64,000 bases of DNA, from positions 2,542,001-2,606,000 of the forward strand of contig CAMRHE010000206.1 in the NCBI GenBank assembly GCA_947044405.1, given 5' to 3'. The stretch comes from Leptodactylus fallax. Its lineage: Eukaryota > Chordata > Amphibia > Anura > Leptodactylidae. The notes beneath the pieces were generated by a model that did not search any database, was not told the origin of the DNA, and saw only the letters and a program-made list of their open reading frames with translations. Below are positions 1 through 11,397 of this stretch, one piece after another; the stretch's first letter is position 1; each line of letters begins with the position of its first letter. A program made the translations under genes and the position numbers.

Positions 1-837
1 GTACCCCTGGTGGTCATTACCACTGACAATGAAACATCTAAAGAGAATAGGGATATGGAGCACAGATATGGCAATATCTTTTGGACAGTGCGTTTTTCAT
101 ACTTTGAAATAATAGGTATTAATATTTTATTAATTTTTGTGCCCCCGGTAAAATTTATTAAAATAAAAGCTACAGCATAAAAAAATATATATATATTCAA
201 AAAATTGAGGAGGGTTTAATAATAAAATATTTATTTGTCCTTATTCTGTTGTATATTTTTGGTACATCTTGGCATTGGGTGGTGCGTAGCAGGAAAGTGT
301 ATTCACAGAAGTGAGAATTGAAGACTCTAAAATAGTTAAAACTTAGCCTTCAATAATAATTAACTAAAACATAGTGAGACAAGGGCAAATAAATAGTAAC
401 ACCGTCGTATTGAGTCGACATACATTGTACCTTCTATAGCCAGTATGGAGTAACAGAGGGATTATTACCAGCAGTGACTAGCGCAGTCCCTGATCCTGTT
501 GGAGTAGCACAAGGCCAGTAGCCTCAGGTTACATGGCCTGATATTTACACGGCTTGCGGCACAAATTATATTTTGGAAACATCCCCTGTTCGCTCCTACT
601 GAATTGAATTAATGGTAGGGAGAGTAGTTGGTCCAGGGTGAGTATAGTGTTTATGTGGATACTGTCTCGCGGTCCCACCTATTCTGGAGAGGAGGGGACA
701 CCATTATTGACACTACAACTCACTCGACCACATCCCAGCAAGATATGTTCGCACGATGCGGAGGTGTTACTTTTTATTTGCCCTTGACTTACTGTATTTT
801 CGTTGATTATTATTAAAAGCTAAGTTTTAACTATACA

Positions 838-1058
838 AGGCTGAGGCCCACGTTGTGAAAACACAGCTTTTTTTGTTGCAGATTTTGTTGCGGTTTTTTG
901 AGCCAAAGTCAGGAGGAGATTGAGCAGATGGTAGAAGTATAAGTACTTCTATATAATTCCCATTCCTTTTGTAGCCACTCCTAGGTTAGGCTCAAAAAAC
1001 CGCAGCAAAATCTGCAACAAAAGAAGCTGCGTTTCTGCAACGTGGGGCCTCAGCCTTA
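838..1058. repeat. palindromic MITE
   Basis: The two ends are inverted copies of each other: GGCTGAGGCCCACGTTG at the left and CAACGTGGGGCCTCAGCC at the right. Further in, the arms share a tract reading roughly TTGTTGCAGATTTTG next to a T-rich run and GAGCCAAAGTC. Two more copies of the family occur at 11890-12725 and 62310-62737, each split by another element. Confidence 0.7.
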
Positions 1059-2047
1059 GTGTCTTCAATTCTGACTTCTGTGAATATATTTCCAATACTT
1101 TGGAGACTTGTATACTCTGTGAATAATTAGCAGGAAAGTGGCATGGTTTAGGATGCAACAAAATATCCTGTCCCCGAATCTGCTTAAAAAATGCGGAATT
1201 TTTCGAGCGGAAGCCCGGCAGACCCCATTATAGTATTTGGGGTCTGTGGGTTTCCACGGTTTAACTGCAGAGTGGGTTTCCATTCTTTGGGTCCCCAAGC
1301 AGACCCGAAGAACAGAAACCCGAATGCAAGTGTGAACCTAACGTCAGACACTTTGATAAATCTGGCAGAGTTTAAGACTGTCTTGTCTAATTTTTGTCTA
1401 TTAGTAAATTAGCTTCATTGTTTTCCAACATTTTGGCACATTTTTTGTTTTAAGTTGGGGCAACAAATAGGTGGCGTAAGGCTGCGAAAATGTGTTGGGT
1501 TTGTTATCCAGTATCAGCCACAGTGATGAAACCTGCATTTTTATACTTAGACAGTCTAGCTATTAGCAGACAGTATTAGTAAATCTGACCGATTATTTCT
1601 CTTCTACAGATTTACAATTGTTAAATGTGAAAAAAAAAATAAAGGGGTTGTCAAGAATTTAAAAAAAAACTTGGCTTCTTTCTTCAAGAAAGATTGACAA
1701 ATCTGTCCACGGGTTGTGTGTGCTTTTGGAGCTCAGTCCCATTTACCTCAATGGAGCTGGGCTAAAATACAATATACAGACTGTGGACAGGCGTGGCACT
1801 GTTTTTGGAAGAAAGCAGCCATGTTTTTCTAATCCTGTACCACTCCCTTAAGTACACAGTACATTTCATTTAAGCAACCATGAAAAGGTCTAAAGATAAA
1901 ACATTTCCAACATCCTTTCAATTTGTTGAATGTGTCTCGATCCCTGTGCCAACTGAAACATGCCATGTAATGGTGATGCTGAGAGTAGTGCAGTAGACCA
2001 TTTCTTTAATGTTACTATGCAATACATGGTTAGCTCATCACAATGAG

Positions 2048-2048
<1 letters not shown>

Positions 2049-2119
<71 letters not shown>
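2049..2119. repeat. (TG)n(TA)n microsatellite
   Basis: An uninterrupted TG tract passes directly into a TA tract, about 70 bp in all, within a GATD1 intron. Confidence 0.95.
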
Positions 2120-2122
<3 letters not shown>

Positions 2123-2463
2123 ACCTGTTGAGTAGGTTGGCTACTATTTGCATTCTGCTATGCATTTTGGAGTGCATTCCCAGGACATACAATACTTTTG
2201 TACATTTTTAGATTCATGTTCAAATCTCTGTTTGGATTTCCATGTTCTGTTCCATTAAAGAAACTGAAATCCCAATCTGGATGGATCTGTCATATGATGG
2301 ACACAAACGTATCCTGGTTGACCCTTTTCACTATAATAGCGTCCGTCAGATTTATTTTATGGTGTCCTTTATTTTGTAGGATGATAAATTGCAGCGTGGT
2401 GTGTTATCTTGTCAGATTCTTACACAGATATGAGCAAAGCCTTACTGTTCTTCCTTTTTTCAG

Positions 2464-2571
2464 GATCACGGTATCATGCACTTTTAATCCCACATTGTCC
2501 TGGGGCGATGACTGACTTGGCAAACAGCGGTTATCTGGCCCGAATCTTGCAGCACTTCAAAACAGAAAAAA
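2464..2571 (+). CDS. GATD1: GATD1 internal exon (1st in window)
   Basis: The acceptor follows a T-rich tract ending in TTTTTTCAG and the donor is A|GTAAGC. The exon encodes [14 protein letters not shown] followed by a helix ending FKTEK. It begins with two bases of a split glycine codon and ends with one base of a split lysine codon that the next exon completes. Confidence 0.92.
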
Positions 2572-5500
2572 GTAAGCTAGAGATAACAGCAGAGCGACAG
2601 CGTGTGGTATAGATGCAGGATTTATGTGTTTATTGATTTCTGCTTTAAGGGCCATTAACAAAGTGAGAAATTGATGCTGGAATTTCTTCATTATGGAGAG
2701 TGCCTGCTAGAATACCAAACAGATTCCAAGGTGTGGTGTGTGGAAATACTTGTGTGCCAGTGTTCGCTATCTATGTTCGTGCACTGTCAGGGTGACAACA
2801 TTAAAAGCTGCCCAATAAAGGATAAGTGAAAAAAAAGATTGTGGTTGTGCGGAGAGAAATGCTATGTATAAGAATACATTGAATTGTTGTCCATGGGAAA
2901 TATCTTTAATTGCATTTGGTAATGATCGAGCAATTTTTCTTAAAACTCTGCATTATTCCATCCATCTGTTATTCCTCTTGGAAATGTGTGCATAGATAGA
3001 CTACAGGGTGTCACCATTCACTTTGTCAATAGGGTGTGTCTTGTATGCAGTCGGATACTGTCAGCACTAATTAGACACTGTCAATAATGCACAGAGACAT
3101 GGCCTATTGACAAGGGGAATGGTAACACCCCGTTGATGATTTTGCCATACATTTCCAGGAGGATTAAAAGGCTCATAGCACTATGCAGAATTCTAAGAAA
3201 AAAATGCTCCAGCTTTGTTATTCTATGAAGACTACAAGTATACTACATGTCTAGAAATCTGACAGTCCTCTTTGAGGTCCTATGAATACTTCCCATATAC
3301 CCCCTTTATAAGCAGAGCAGAGACCTGCTAAGTAAGAATAGCTTCTACTCTGCAGGCTTCATCACTATGCAATACCACATATGTTACAGTGGCTGCAGTG
3401 GGAGACATAGGTGCCTGCCTGCAGTCTGCCCCTTGGGGTTACAGATTGCACCAATCTGCTGAACAGTAGTAGGCCTGGGTTTAGTAAAGTCTTTGTCCAG
3501 ATGGAATAACCCCTTTAAACTGACCATACACCTTAAATAAATGTTAACAGATTTCAGTTGGATCCACTGATGTACTAAAGTATGAGGATGCAGCTTGTTA
3601 GGCCTGAACAACTGCAATTAAGATTGGGCAGAGTGGTTTTCAGCATGCCCAGTTCTTTGTTCCTCTCCTAAGTGAGCCTGGCAACAGTAGATCATCCTAA
3701 GGGTTAGTCGTAGGTATAGAATTTCTGAAGCATTTCTATCAAAAACACGTACGTTAACACTAATATATTCTTCTCCTATAGAACCCATTTGTGCCATTGG
3801 GCATGGGGTGACTGCCCTATGCTGTGTAACCAATGACGATAAATCCTGGGCCTTTCAGGACTACAGCCTTACTGGGGTGAGTGTACGCCATTAAATTACA
3901 TTTTACTATTGCACTACTGTATACCAAGGTAAAGTTACTGTTCACAACTCATTATATGCTATACAGGCTAGGTGACAACCCTTGTGGGGGCTGTACTAGT
4001 AGCCAAGTTGGTAGTCACCCAGCTTTCCCAGAAACAGATATAACTAAGGCAGTTGAATATCTGACATGAGGACATTTTTGAGTTTATTCTCATTTATATA
4101 TTGGCACTTACGTAGCGTCAATACATTTGACAACTTACTAATATGAGACTGTGTGGCTACTCGGACAACAGCATCATTTAGAAAATAAGACAACATGGGT
4201 ATGTACAATACTCTATTACTGTACCTTCTATCTGGCTATCTCCCATATTTATTGGCTCACTTACACACTGTAGCAGAGGAACAGCTACTTAAGATTGAAA
4301 AAATTAAGAAACTATGGTGAATGTCATAAAATATTAATGTATCTCACTGGTTTAATCCATTGCCGCTCTAGTGCTCCCCATCGGTCTCGGCTTTAGCAAT
4401 GACATGCCATACATGCAGATGTGACCCCTGCAGCCAGTTACTGCACTGAGCTGTCAAGTGGACATGCAGGCATCACTGCTATAGCCCGTGATCAGCTGCA
4501 GCAGTTATAATTTTTTTTTATTTTATGACATTCCTTGCAAATTGTTTAAATTCTAGAATTAAATTTTTTTTAGACGTTGTAGACATCACTGTAAAGACAA
4601 TTTATGAAATATTATAAGGTAAAATTATATTTCATAAATACCATGTTCTAGGCAGTGTAATAGTAGCAGTCACAAAAAAATAAGAACTTGACAAAAAAAG
4701 CATATACAAGGATTTTAGAATACTATGCTAGACCCTCATCCCCCACCCGCAAGCTGTCAGAGCTGAGCACAGGAACATTGTCACTGCCAAATATAATCTC
4801 AGGATTGTTAAGACTTGCGGCACCCAATCTTTTCAGTACAGTCTGTCAATATTGTACCAGTTGTTCATGTTTTGCCTGTTAAAAGGGTTTTCCAGGTATT
4901 TGATATTGACAACCTATTCTTAGGATGAGTCATCAATATCAGATCATTGACTCCTCTGCCAACCAGCTGATCCAGGAAGAAGCTTGAAATATACAGTGGA
5001 CGGACCCAAAGAAGATGGCTCGGCTCCCATTCATTTGATTTTAATACCTCTGATCTGATATTGATGACCAATTCTAAGAGTATGTCATTAATATTGAATG
5101 TCTGGAAAACCCTTTTAAATGTGTCTTTTAGTATACAGCAGCGTGACAGTGACACTTCTGTTGTTTTCTCCCCTCCTTCATGCGTTGTCTTAAGCCATCT
5201 GTGTATGAACTGGTCCGTCGGCCAGACTTTGTCAGCTTGCCGCTTATCCTAGAAGACTTTGCTAAAGACTCTGGAGCAACATTTAGTGGTAAGTAGTGGT
5301 AAAGGGATTTTAATATTTGGCGGCTGCTGCCTCCATGACTGGCAGCAAAACTGCTATGTGTATATAGGATTTTTCTGAATTGCTATATTGCTCTTTGCAG
5401 GCAAGTTTCTAGACTTACTGGGTCTTCTACTTTTATCTTTGCTTGTGAAAACAGTTGTAGGAGAACAACCCCTTTATTTGTGGAATATTTAAAGGAGCAA

Positions 5501-8500
5501 CTGGTGAAGACAGTGAGTCAATTTACTAAAGGGAGTCTACCACTGTGTCTTTTCTAAACCACTTGTATACTGTTGTAGGGGTGGTTAGTGACTTAGTGAA
5601 CGTACTTTTTGTAACAAAGTGCAAATGTTCTGCCAGGAAAATGGACCTTTGATCTGTAGGCAAACAGGAGCACCTGTTTTTACCTGTAGTCACATGTGAA
5701 AATGGTTGCTGTGGTTAGTGATGTCACGCACCGGGTGTACCAAACTTCCCATTTGCATACAGTTTAAAAGTCGATCTTCTCAACTGTAAGATTGAACTTC
5801 TATGCTACTAACCATCCCAGCAACAGCATGTAAGTAGTTAAAGGGAGTCTATCATTAGAAAATAATGTATTTAACTAATGGCATGTTGGATTAGCCCCCT
5901 GTGGTGCGTTCCCCCTGTGCTTCGAGCACACCAGCGTCATCAACTTCTCGCCACCCCTTAGTGCCTCCTGTTCACTCCCCCTTGCATCTTCTCCTCGTCT
6001 TCAGCCTTGCCTAGGCATCTGACGCAGTGCTATACGTGGTTGAAATTTCGCGCATGCGCAGTCGGCTCTGCCACATATAGCGCTGCGTCAGATGCCTAGG
6101 CAAGGCTGAAGACGAGGAGAAGATGCAAGGGGGAGTGAACAGGAGGCACTAAGGGTCGTTGAGAAGTTGATGACGCTGGTGTGCTCGGGGCACAGGGGGA
6201 ACGCCCTCTGAGCATAATTTGCATATCAGAATAAACGCTTTTTTACAGAAACGGAGGAGACCACAAGAGAATAAGAGATAGGAGTAGAATAGCCTTTTTA
6301 TGTTTAATCAATGTTTATTAAAGAATTTTCAAATGCAATATAAGAGGGGAAAAAAACTAAATAAACAAACAAAAGGTGCGCAGCCCTCGCCTATATACAA
6401 AAGGCTAGGGGAAAACCCCGCCCACTGTTTTGAGACACAATATACTAACAAAGGGGCGGAGGCCCAGGTATATGGAATCATAAAAACAACGTCTGCAGAG
6501 AAATGAGAGACGGACAAGCAGACAAGGGGAACACACAGCGGGAACAACAATCAGGAAGACACATATTGGGGAGAAGGAGGGGGGAGGGTAGAACGACCAG
6601 TAGAATAGCCTTTTTAAAGGCTATTCCAACATTCCATTAGTTTAAAACGTAATTTTATAGTGATAGACTCCCTTTAAGAAGCAGTTTTGGTGGTGATAGA
6701 CTCCCTTTAAGACTGGCTGTTGTACGCCAGTCTTAATAAATGACTATGCGGCATACAATGCTTAATAATATTGGCAAATCTTTGAATGGTTTGTGTGCCA
6801 GAAGCAGGAATTTACACCAGTTTTCTCCATCCATGCACCCCACATCAGCACTTTGCAGCAGTACCTTGCCATCCCCTTCTTTGCAGCGGTCATCTTTCTT
6901 TCACCTACACAATTGTTCCCTCCCCATCCCTATTCTGCATGCAAAGTAGTCACAACATTGTCTTACCTTTCGCTCATTCTGTCCCCCACAGTAGTCACAA
7001 AAATGCTTTGTTGCTCCCCATTTTCCTGTATTAGGGCATGTTCACATGGAAATGCAAGAGATATTTGAGGAGGATTTCCACTTCAAATTCCATTTCCATT
7101 TCAGCCCCTTCACCTTTCCGACTTTTGCTTGTGGATTAAGTTCAGATAAATGGGCCTGATCCGTGGAATGGCTTGTGCCTTGGGTTCTGCGGCTGAATCA
7201 ACTTTGGAATCCGTGGCAAGATTAAGCGGCCTGCTTCAGTCTCTGCCTCTCAATGAGAGGCAGATTTAGGGTGAAATTTGGCACTGTTTTTGAGGTGGAA
7301 TCTGTATCAAAATCGGTGCTAAATTCCGCTGTGTAAATGGGCACTTAGGTGCAGCAGCATCTTGCCCCCCCACCTTCATTTTTCCCAATAGTGACAATAC
7401 TGGCCACCAACTCTCTTCTTCCCTCCCCCTACAGTGGTCAGTGGTAATAGCAGTTGCTCATAGGAGGGAACCCAGGTTTACTGGTGGCAGGCTAGTGCTC
7501 ATGTCTTGGCGGCTTTTGTTGTTTGGTTATGCCTATAACGGAAGTACTATAAGAAACAATATCCCTAGACATTATCTGACTGTAAAGACACAAGCTATTC
7601 ATGTCAAACACTGAATCCGATAAACTGACTACTAATAACATTTAATGTCTTATTGATTTTTCTGCATTTAGCCAGTGAGCCGGATGCTGTTCACATAGTC
7701 TTGGACAGACATTTGATCACAGGGCAGAATGAAAACTCCACAATGGCTGCCGTTCAGAATCTAATCCTGCTCTGCAATGGAAGGTTAGTGCCGATCCATC
7801 AATGTACATGTTCATCAGTAGAAAAATGCTACAAAATGAAGGAATGAAATGGAAACTCTTCTAAAATCTTAAGCCTTAACTGTGCACAAACTTGGATCCC
7901 CTTCTTATTTACACCTCTGTGGAGTTGATGTACCAAATGCACAATGATGCACATCTACAGTACACACAGTGCTGGTCCTGGTGTGATGCTAGGTTCACAC
8001 TAGTGTTGACCTTTCCGTTGTTCTGGTCCTCTGATGGATTGGTGGACCGCCACAATAGTGGTCACATACGGAGCCTGATGGACCCCATTAAATAATGGGA
8101 TCCATCGGGTGTATGTTCTTTAAAACTGAAACTGGACGAAAAAGTCAGACATGCAGGAATTCTTCCGGCAATTTTGGACGCACACTGCGACGTAGTCTCT
8201 AAATGGAGACTCCAATGTAGATGTGAGTGTAGCCTTACTGAGGTCACAAGTTGGTCTTGGTATCTCTCTGTTTACAACATTATTTTGGTAATTTTTAGAA
8301 AAAGAAATCTGTGAGCTGTGCTAATGTGGTTTAGCTACTGTTACCCCCAGGATCTGAACTCACTGACCACATGAAGCGTTAACATCTGACATGTCCATGG
8401 TTTCATTATAGCTGCCATAAGAATATGAAAGGGGAACCAAGTCTATGATTATATTTACACTTGCCAGAGGGGGAAGGAGACTGAATAAGCATCTTACTGG

Positions 8501-11225
8501 GAATTATATTTAGTTACCATAGGAGTAAGGAAATTGAGTTAGAGCACTTACTGGAGACTTTTTTACAGCTGCCAGAGGAGGAAGAAGACTAAGTAGGGAC
8601 CTTACTGGGGACTATATTCACAGTTGCAGGAGGATGAAGGAAACTGTTAGTGATGTGGAGTGAAAACAACATACAGTGTACAGGCAGAGGGTTTGCAAAT
8701 CGTAGGCAGAAAATGTGGCACTGCCCAGCGGCCTGTCAGCAGTAGCACAGATTAGTAGTCTGGAGGGGGAAACAGAAAAGAAAAAACAAAATTTAAAATG
8801 TATTTTGGTTGAAACAACAAAAAGTAGTTAAAAACACTGGTTAATAGCCTTTTGGGACTTTTTTTGCAAATTATATTACATCAAGTATTTGCTTTCCTAG
8901 AAACAGATTGTCAGATTTAGTTCTATTTATTTGTGCTGCCAATTGTAAATATTTAGGGCTACACTCCTTTAGGGTATGTTCACATGACACAATTTGGTGC
9001 TGAATTTGAGGCAGATTCTGCTTCAAAATCAGCTTTAAATTCCGCCTGGATTCGGATACAAAATTTTTCCTCTAGCTGATTTTTTCAGCAACCAGAAAAG
9101 ATTATTTATTTATTATGCTTACTTATATAGCGGCATCATAATCCACAGCGCTTTACAGACATTGTCAGTCACTGTCCCATATAGGGCTCACAATCTACAT
9201 TCCCTATCAGTAGGTCTTTGGAGTGTGGGAGGAAACCTACGCAAACACAGGGAGAACATACAAACTGCTTGTAGATGTTGCCCTTGGCAGGATTCGAACC
9301 CAGGACTCCAGCACTGCAAAGATAAGCATCAGGCTTGATGTTCAAGTAGATATCGCCTAATATCTCTCATTGAAGTGAATGGGAGATGGAAAAATACTGC
9401 CTGGCTGGTGTGGAATTTGGTCAAGCGGAAAAATTGAGCTTAAAATTCCTGAAGCTGAATTTTTCAGATAGGTAAAACTCCTGAAGCAGACTTTCTCTGA
9501 CATCTGAAAATTTTAAGCTTCAGATTTTTTGGGTTATTATATTAGGAAATGTCTATAATAGCAAATCGGTTGAAAGTCTAGCTTCGCTTAAAAATGAACA
9601 TCCATATTTCTTGAATTCCATTTTCATATGAATAGCTTACATTATGTTCACATTTGTGTCGGAGGACCAAAACAACGGACATACGGACCACTAAAATAGT
9701 GGACACCAATGATAACCGATGGACTCTTTGACTATAATGGGATCCATCTGGTGTCCTTACTTTTAAACTGAAACCGCCGGATGTAAAAGTCGGACTTTCA
9801 CCACTTTTTCGTCTGGTGATTTTCAGTGCACACTGCGACGAAGACTCCAACACAGATGTGAAGATATCCATTCGACATGGCTTTATTGTATCTCTTAATA
9901 TAAATACATAATAATAGATTAATAGGTACAGAATTTAGAACCTAAAAACCACATAAGGATAAAAGGTGAAGATTCATTTCTACTACAATACTGGGAAATG
10001 CTACAGATAAAAGAGTCTTTCAGTGGTTTTGTCCCCTCAGAACTGCTGATAGTGCTATACAGAGAACATGGAGAGCAATGTAAACATGCCGGGGTAATGG
10101 TCATGCAGGTTGCATGACCAAGAAATCCACGTTTTAATGCCCCCTAGCAGTGCGATCACAAGTGTCTGCACTGAATGTTCCGTCCCTCCCCTGTGCTCTG
10201 AATAATGGCTCTAGCAGTCTTTTGATGGGATGCTAGAGCCATCACTTAGATCAGACGGGATAGACGGGAGAGAATTCAGTGCAGATAGTCCAGGTCCCTG
10301 CACAAGAAGGGGCCTTCTACTGGGCACTTGCAAACATTTTTGGTTATACAGCCTACATAATGATCACCTCTGGTATGTTCACACCTCTTCCTGTCCTCTA
10401 TATAGTGCCATCAGCCGTTTTGTGGTTTGGCAGACTCCCTTCCAAATTTACAAAGTGAGCTTGTAAGGAAAGAAGCTCTAATCACATGTTCACTCCTCTG
10501 GTGCATGGAATCTGTGCTTGGCCACAGGATTCAGTTTCAGACGAAAAATCCATGATTAAGAGTGCCCAAAATGCGTAGGCATTGTATGCCATTCACATTG
10601 CTGGAGATGAACAAAGCTGAAGATACAGTATTATATCTGCCCAGGTGTTAGATGTTTCGTCTGCTGCTGGATCCCTTTAAAATTTTTCAGCATTGATTTA
10701 ATAAAACTTATTTTTTCTATGCAGGAAATAAATCTGCTTTCTGCTGAAGGTCAACACTTCATCTGTCCTTGATTGTATTCAGAAGACCAAGAGACACTTA
10801 AGATGTGCCCTGTGAATTACTGTGAACAGAATTAGCACCCGTATTGCACCATCTGCGCCAGCTGTGCCACAATGCTTAGATTATTCCATTGCATGGAGGG
10901 AGCAGATAGATAAAGAGTCCATTCTGACTGGGCACGTGGGCTCTAGTCGGTCCTTGATAAAATGTCATGAAAGATCCTACTTTCTGCTCATATATTGAAG
11001 GGAACCATTGGCCGTGTGTAAAGTTACTTTTATATACTGTACATCTTGGTTTTATTTTGTAAGCTTGTAAATCTTTGGCACCGTCCGATACCTGTAATCC
11101 CATTCATGAACAAGATTAGGAACCTGTCATGTCACTGTGATTGTAGGCAGATCTTTTCTGTGGTTTTGTATTTGTAAAGATCTCTCTATCCATTGTCCTT
11201 TTTCAATAAAATATCCGGTTCCTAC
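2464..11225 (+). CDS. GATD1: GATD1 (PDDC1), DJ-1/PfpI-like glutamine amidotransferase class I domain protein; 3' five exons, partial
   Basis: Five coding exons at 2464-2571, 3782-3876, 5195-5288, 7672-7783 and 10725-10731 splice in phase and give about 138 C-terminal residues of a protein that is about 220 residues long in mammals. Recognisable blocks are [45 protein letters not shown] and [16 protein letters not shown]. The protein ends in NGRK, much like the mammalian form. The fold is that of the DJ-1/PfpI superfamily. At the nucleophile elbow the sequence is AIGHG, where active PfpI-type proteins have AICHG, so the usual catalytic cysteine is absent, as I also remember for mammalian GATD1. 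Its biochemical role is poorly defined. The 5' exons and promoter are outside the window. The neighbour TALDO1 is convergent, as in mammals. Confidence 0.93.
3782..3876 (+). CDS. GATD1: GATD1 internal exon (2nd in window)
   Basis: The acceptor is TCTCCTATAG and the donor is GGG|GTGAGT. The exon encodes 31 residues from PICAIGHG to YSLTG and carries the nucleophile-elbow region, with glycine in place of the family cysteine. It ends in phase 0. Confidence 0.93.
4883..5114. mobile_element. TTAA-flanked MITE (piggyBac-like footprint)
   Basis: The inverted ends AAGGGTTTTCCAGGTATT and AATGTCTGGAAAACCCTT (nearly perfect) are bounded on both sides by TTAA (4879-4882 and 5115-5118). It has no coding capacity. 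It lies in a GATD1 intron just upstream of the exon at 5195. Confidence 0.7.
5195..5288 (+). CDS. GATD1: GATD1 internal exon (3rd in window)
   Basis: A long pyrimidine tract leads to the acceptor TTGTCTTAAG, and the donor is AGTG|GTAAGT. The exon encodes 31 residues, [16 protein letters not shown] and onward, and joins the previous exon in phase 0. Confidence 0.92.
5889..6218. repeat. long perfect-type hairpin inside the MITE
   Basis: The two arms are inverted copies for well over 100 bases each, with a short GC-rich centre near 6040-6065. A piece of the arm reads CTTGCCTAGGCATCTGACGC and returns as GCGTCAGATGCCTAGGCAAG. Confidence 0.85.
6301..6598 (-). mobile_element. 5'-truncated retroposed LINE-like 3' end
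   Basis: It is flanked by an 18-bp direct repeat AGTAGAATAGCCTTTTTA (6283-6300 and 6599-6616), the mark of target-primed retroposition. On the - strand the insert ends with an A/T-rich tail containing AATAAA and begins with a C-rich CCCTCCCCCC tract, like many LINE 3' UTRs. The family is not identified. Confidence 0.65.
7672..7783 (+). CDS. GATD1: GATD1 internal exon (4th in window)
   Basis: The acceptor is CTGCATTTAG and the donor is GGAAG|GTTAGT. The exon encodes [19 protein letters not shown] and the C-terminal helix ending LLCNG. The last two bases start an arginine codon completed in the terminal exon. Confidence 0.93.
7988..8240. repeat. TTCACAC-end MITE copy
   Basis: The left end GCTAGGTTCACACTAG and the right end GATGTGAGTGTAGCC are degenerate inverted ends of a family also seen near 9640-9855, 14310-14515, 51027-51314 and 62432-62630. 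Confidence 0.5.
9100..9335 (-). mobile_element. tRNA-derived SINE, reverse orientation
   Basis: Read on the - strand it runs from a head with a B-box-like GGGTTCGAATCC, through GTATGTTCTCCCTGTG and TTTCCTCCCACACTCCAAAG, to a tail with AAAGCGCTGTGGATTATGATG and GCCGCTATATAAGTAAG. This body is a very common fish and frog SINE type. The full A-box head is missing or diverged. Confidence 0.75.
9640..9855. repeat. TTCACA-end MITE copy
   Basis: The inverted ends ATTATGTTCACATTTG and AACACAGATGTGAAGAT, with a middle containing ACTATAATGGGATCC, match the internal sequence of the other members of this family. Confidence 0.45.
10725..11225 (+). CDS. GATD1: GATD1 terminal exon with stop and 3' UTR
   Basis: After the acceptor TTTTCTATGCAG the exon adds G AAA TAA, completing arginine and giving lysine and stop (10729-10731), the same short C-terminal ending as the mammalian protein. 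The rest is 3' UTR. The end is set approximately, 15 bases past the AATAAA at 11205-11210. About 190 bases overlap the antisense 3' UTR of the - strand gene. Confidence 0.88.
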
Positions 11226-11397
11226 AGTCTGCTTTTCCTTTACACATCCAATTGTGATGGCCATCATGGTCACAGCTCCATTAAAATGTTCCTCCGACGC
11301 ACACCAGAGAAAGATTTCCTCACAAGCAAGACTACCACAGCTATGACAGTGACACCGAGAACCATGCCGATGACTATTGCTGCGTAGTTTGTGGTGG
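11030..11397 (-). CDS. ZP-like gene, terminal exon: transmembrane helix, cytoplasmic tail, 3' UTR
   Basis: On the - strand the acceptor is a strong CCTTTTTTCTTTCAG. The exon reads TTNYAAIVIGMVLGV, continues through a hydrophobic helix of about 22 residues, then gives RKSFSGVRRRNILMEL and stops at TGA (11270-11272). The positively charged residues after the helix predict a cytoplasmic C-terminus. The first two bases finish a codon begun in the missing previous exon. The link to the exons at 21 and 24 kb rests on strand, order and protein type, not on a continuous model. The 3' UTR overlaps the GATD1 3' UTR. Confidence 0.68.

Larger units (their letters stand above)
1..2463 (+). other. GATD1 intron (left edge of window)
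   Basis: Non-coding sequence before the first recognisable GATD1 exon. The upstream exons, which in the mammalian protein carry the N-terminal third, were not found here and probably lie left of the window. It holds a palindromic MITE (838-1058), a further repeat piece near 1180-1350 and a (TG)n(TA)n microsatellite (2049-2119). I see no other gene in it. Confidence 0.6.
5842..6673. mobile_element. TTAA-flanked palindromic MITE, carrying nested insertions
   Basis: The ends AGGGAGTCTATCATTAG and TAGTGATAGACTCCCT are inverted repeats between TTAA sites at 5838-5841 and 6674-6677. Inside are a long hairpin (5889-6218) and a retroposed fragment (6301-6598). Another end of the same family lies at 6691-6716. 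Confidence 0.7.
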
